A DNA stretch of 8,510 bases from Bacteroidaceae bacterium. Its GTDB lineage: Bacteria; Bacteroidota; Bacteroidia; Bacteroidales; Bacteroidaceae. Both the position numbers and the translations under genes were made by a program. The notes beneath the pieces are model-generated. The model saw only the letters and a list, made by a program, of their open reading frames with translations. It was not told the origin of the DNA and made no database searches. Below are positions 8,101 to 8,510 of the stretch, one piece after another (within the stretch, counting starts at the first letter, position 1; each line of letters opens with the position of its first letter). The stretch spans positions 1 through 8,510 of the forward strand of contig JAEEOD010000141.1 of the NCBI GenBank assembly GCA_016284115.1, given 5' to 3'.

Positions 8101-8510
8101 TGCCGATATGCTCAACGCCTCAGCCTATATGGAATATGTACAGGGACGCGTAGAGAAGATTTTTGGTGGTGCATACGGTGTGTATGACTATAAAGATTCA
8201 CACTTCCGTGCATACTTTGATGCCGAAGGTCATGCCAAGACAGGCTACCACAAGCCTTTCTTGGATAATGCCTTCATCAACTTCCGTCCTAACGATACCA
8301 ACAACCCACTGAATACTGTACAGCAGATATATGGTGCTGGTCAGGGATACCTCGGTGAAGAAGAGGAGGACTTGATGCAGAACCGCAGTTATATCCTTAT
8401 CGACGTACCACAGACAATGCAGACCTATCAAGACACTGAGATATTCGGTGCCGGAGAGAGTGGTGGTGTAGGTATGGGTGTAGAAAAAGCCACTGCTGAC
8501 GCACCAGCAA
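5105..8510 (+). CDS. Giant exported GGGN-repeat protein, putative pilus-associated adhesin, C-terminus outside the window
   Basis: I do not recognise a named family. Seen: an uninterrupted frame of 1,135 codons to the right edge. MRKIITILLLCLTATLMQA is a standard Sec signal peptide with likely cleavage A19|Q20 and no lipobox cysteine, unlike the three genes before it. The ATG at 5105 is preferred because those at 5081 and 5090 lie inside the repeat tail; an in-frame TGA at 5078 bounds the upstream limit. From residue 24 on, the protein is built on a (V/I/L)(Y/F)GG(G/N/C)(N/D) motif, 20 copies by my count. Many follow alternating hydrophobic strands of the type 'vtInl.gG.v.nVYGGgN', for example GKVRNLYGGGN and GHVKNVYGGND. 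That pattern suggests a beta-solenoid or stacked beta-roll. Acidic, less repetitive inserts separate some copies. Several copies carry Cys in place of Gly or just before the glycines. Inferred: secreted to the cell surface, and by position the analogue of the large tip adhesin Mfa5, though no vWA metal-site motif (DxSxS) is visible. The missing C-terminus could hold the anchoring or secretion domain. Confidence 0.85.
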   Translation, partial: MRKIITILLLCLTATLMQAQITIGGSIYGGGNAGDTGGSSKVNIYAGNLHAVFAGARMANVGGYSFIHLDGEHASDYILADYIYGGNDIAGTIGTSAEIPTELTEVGDKDVDPTKNEIDNTWNAFVRISTKTITTGTGNEAVTTEDPNAKKIYVGQLFGGGNGYYTYEPQPSGPGTVVKNRDTGEVVVSSTNELSSPTLGKTYLELLGGSIVYAYGGGNDATITDKTVICLNNPSEVVNSIKDTRVTTEDEGELLTEARFQIMRINTTFSYPSSDAFQIGRFFGGNNKADMAIRPRWNLQRGKVRNLYGGGNEGRMTSPEGLLMQVEGAGMVVDNVYGGCRKADVKPLYNNDDENPVPYNQVQLDPEDNPNSIPAGYASRVRVLAGHVKNVYGGNDISGNVYAGNTVGIMTRIYGDVYGGGNGSYAYTDNPLLKDDPRWRDFYYNPDEILAAAGITGVEEKLKSATALNLIRPNAEKVSILVRGKDAEHPAIVDGGLYVGGNSASLRENVAGIAAADQTHIKIGSYAIIDNVFLGNNGENMIRYNEPDTEGRNEGVLRTMKRIDLTSDASQFNSMNLEDQEVFAEYMDGCAMKVKSTVVFESKANGDAADYVPYSTMFGSFYCGGNVGSMITEGKTTINFSDKVIIYNKVVGGCNNAFVTPQTGYNAIYEGGINGDPDPAPAGSPDGTIGDKLELNFSGLKIQPKRWNDTHTELIWNTISSSTGANVDPVTSGASPESPVTSTDADLDRRFDGGNIYGGCYNTGFVNGNVVININSSIVDRDRLFDEVEEDESGEDKLYGNDQYHITKRNSGVILSEQGMDVLGKALNVFGGGKGVETEIWGSVTINLNRGYMFQIFGGSEEGGIGKGTYNWSTQKIDYSYDPRYSTYINLKGPIAGVSRKDNMTEDIAECEFMYGGGFLGTTAGNCIINLGNGRIFDSFAGACNADVLGHTETYIGTNGFPYVRDFVYGGNDLGGQILGTANFNSRLRSDAVRSKVYNADMLNASAYMEYVQGRVEKIFGGAYGVYDYKDSHFRAYFDAEGHAKTGYHKPFLDNAFINFRPNDTNNPLNTVQQIYGAGQGYLGEEEEDLMQNRSYILIDVPQTMQTYQDTEIFGAGESGGVGMGVEKATADAPA
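5174..8458 (+). repeat. About 20 coding repeats of the (V/I/L)(Y/F)GGGN motif
   Basis: Counting from the ATG at 5105, motif copies start at residues 27, 83, 157, 214, 282, 307, 336, 391, 417, 497, 621, 650, 756, 829, 856, 914, 968, 1019, 1075 and 1113. Early copies are closest to the consensus IYGGGN. The last two read GAG (IYGAGQ, IFGAGE). Spacings cluster at 25-29 residues and 51-58 residues, with outliers of 38, 68, 73, 74, 80, 106 and 124. At DNA level only short stretches are identical, such as TATGGTGGTGGTAACG at 6026 and 6356, so the array is old and diverged rather than a recent expansion. Confidence 0.85.

Overview
The window looks like chromosomal DNA of a gut or oral Bacteroidales bacterium, in the Prevotella/Segatella or Bacteroides range. 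Three things point there. Three consecutive lipoproteins carry the charged Lys/Asp or Asp-rich stretch after the lipid cysteine that marks surface export in this phylum. The products resemble the subunits of type V (FimA/Mfa1-class) pili, which are typical of Bacteroidia. The gaps between genes hold degenerate RTTGAAA-type repeats and have no clear Shine-Dalgarno sites. I cannot name the species from the sequence.

Layout: five genes, all on the + strand, with gaps of only 67, 54, 6 and 61 bases, no visible terminator and no Bacteroidales-type promoter (TTG / TAnnTTTG) in any gap. The simplest reading is one operon that starts left of the window. (1) 1-908: the body and C-terminus of an Mfa2/FimB-like pilus anchor protein, with its N-terminus outside the window. 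(2) 976-2700: a 574-residue fimbrillin-like lipoprotein with a TTG start. (3) 2755-4017: a 420-residue fimbrillin-family lipoprotein. (4) 4024-5043: a 339-residue Mfa-like fimbrillin lipoprotein. (5) 5105 to beyond the right edge: a very large exported protein, at least 1,135 residues, built around about 20 copies of a (V/I/L)(Y/F)GGGN motif.

How the parts fit: the order anchor, accessory fimbrillins, giant protein parallels the P. gingivalis mfa2-mfa3-mfa4-mfa5 and fimB-fimC-fimD-fimE clusters. By analogy the stem pilin gene should lie just upstream, genes 2-4 would be accessory or tip-proximal subunits, and gene 5 sits where the large tip adhesin Mfa5 would be. Gene 5 differs from that model: it has an ordinary cleavable signal peptide with no lipobox, and it consists of a glycine-rich repeat that I cannot assign to a known family.

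The most noteworthy observations are the GGGN protein, whose motif spacing clusters near 27 and 55 residues; a 36-base perfectly alternating purine-pyrimidine tract in front of gene 2; a heptanucleotide repeat family in front of genes 3 and 5; and a shared Thr-Arg site 30-37 residues after the lipid cysteine of all three fimbrillins.
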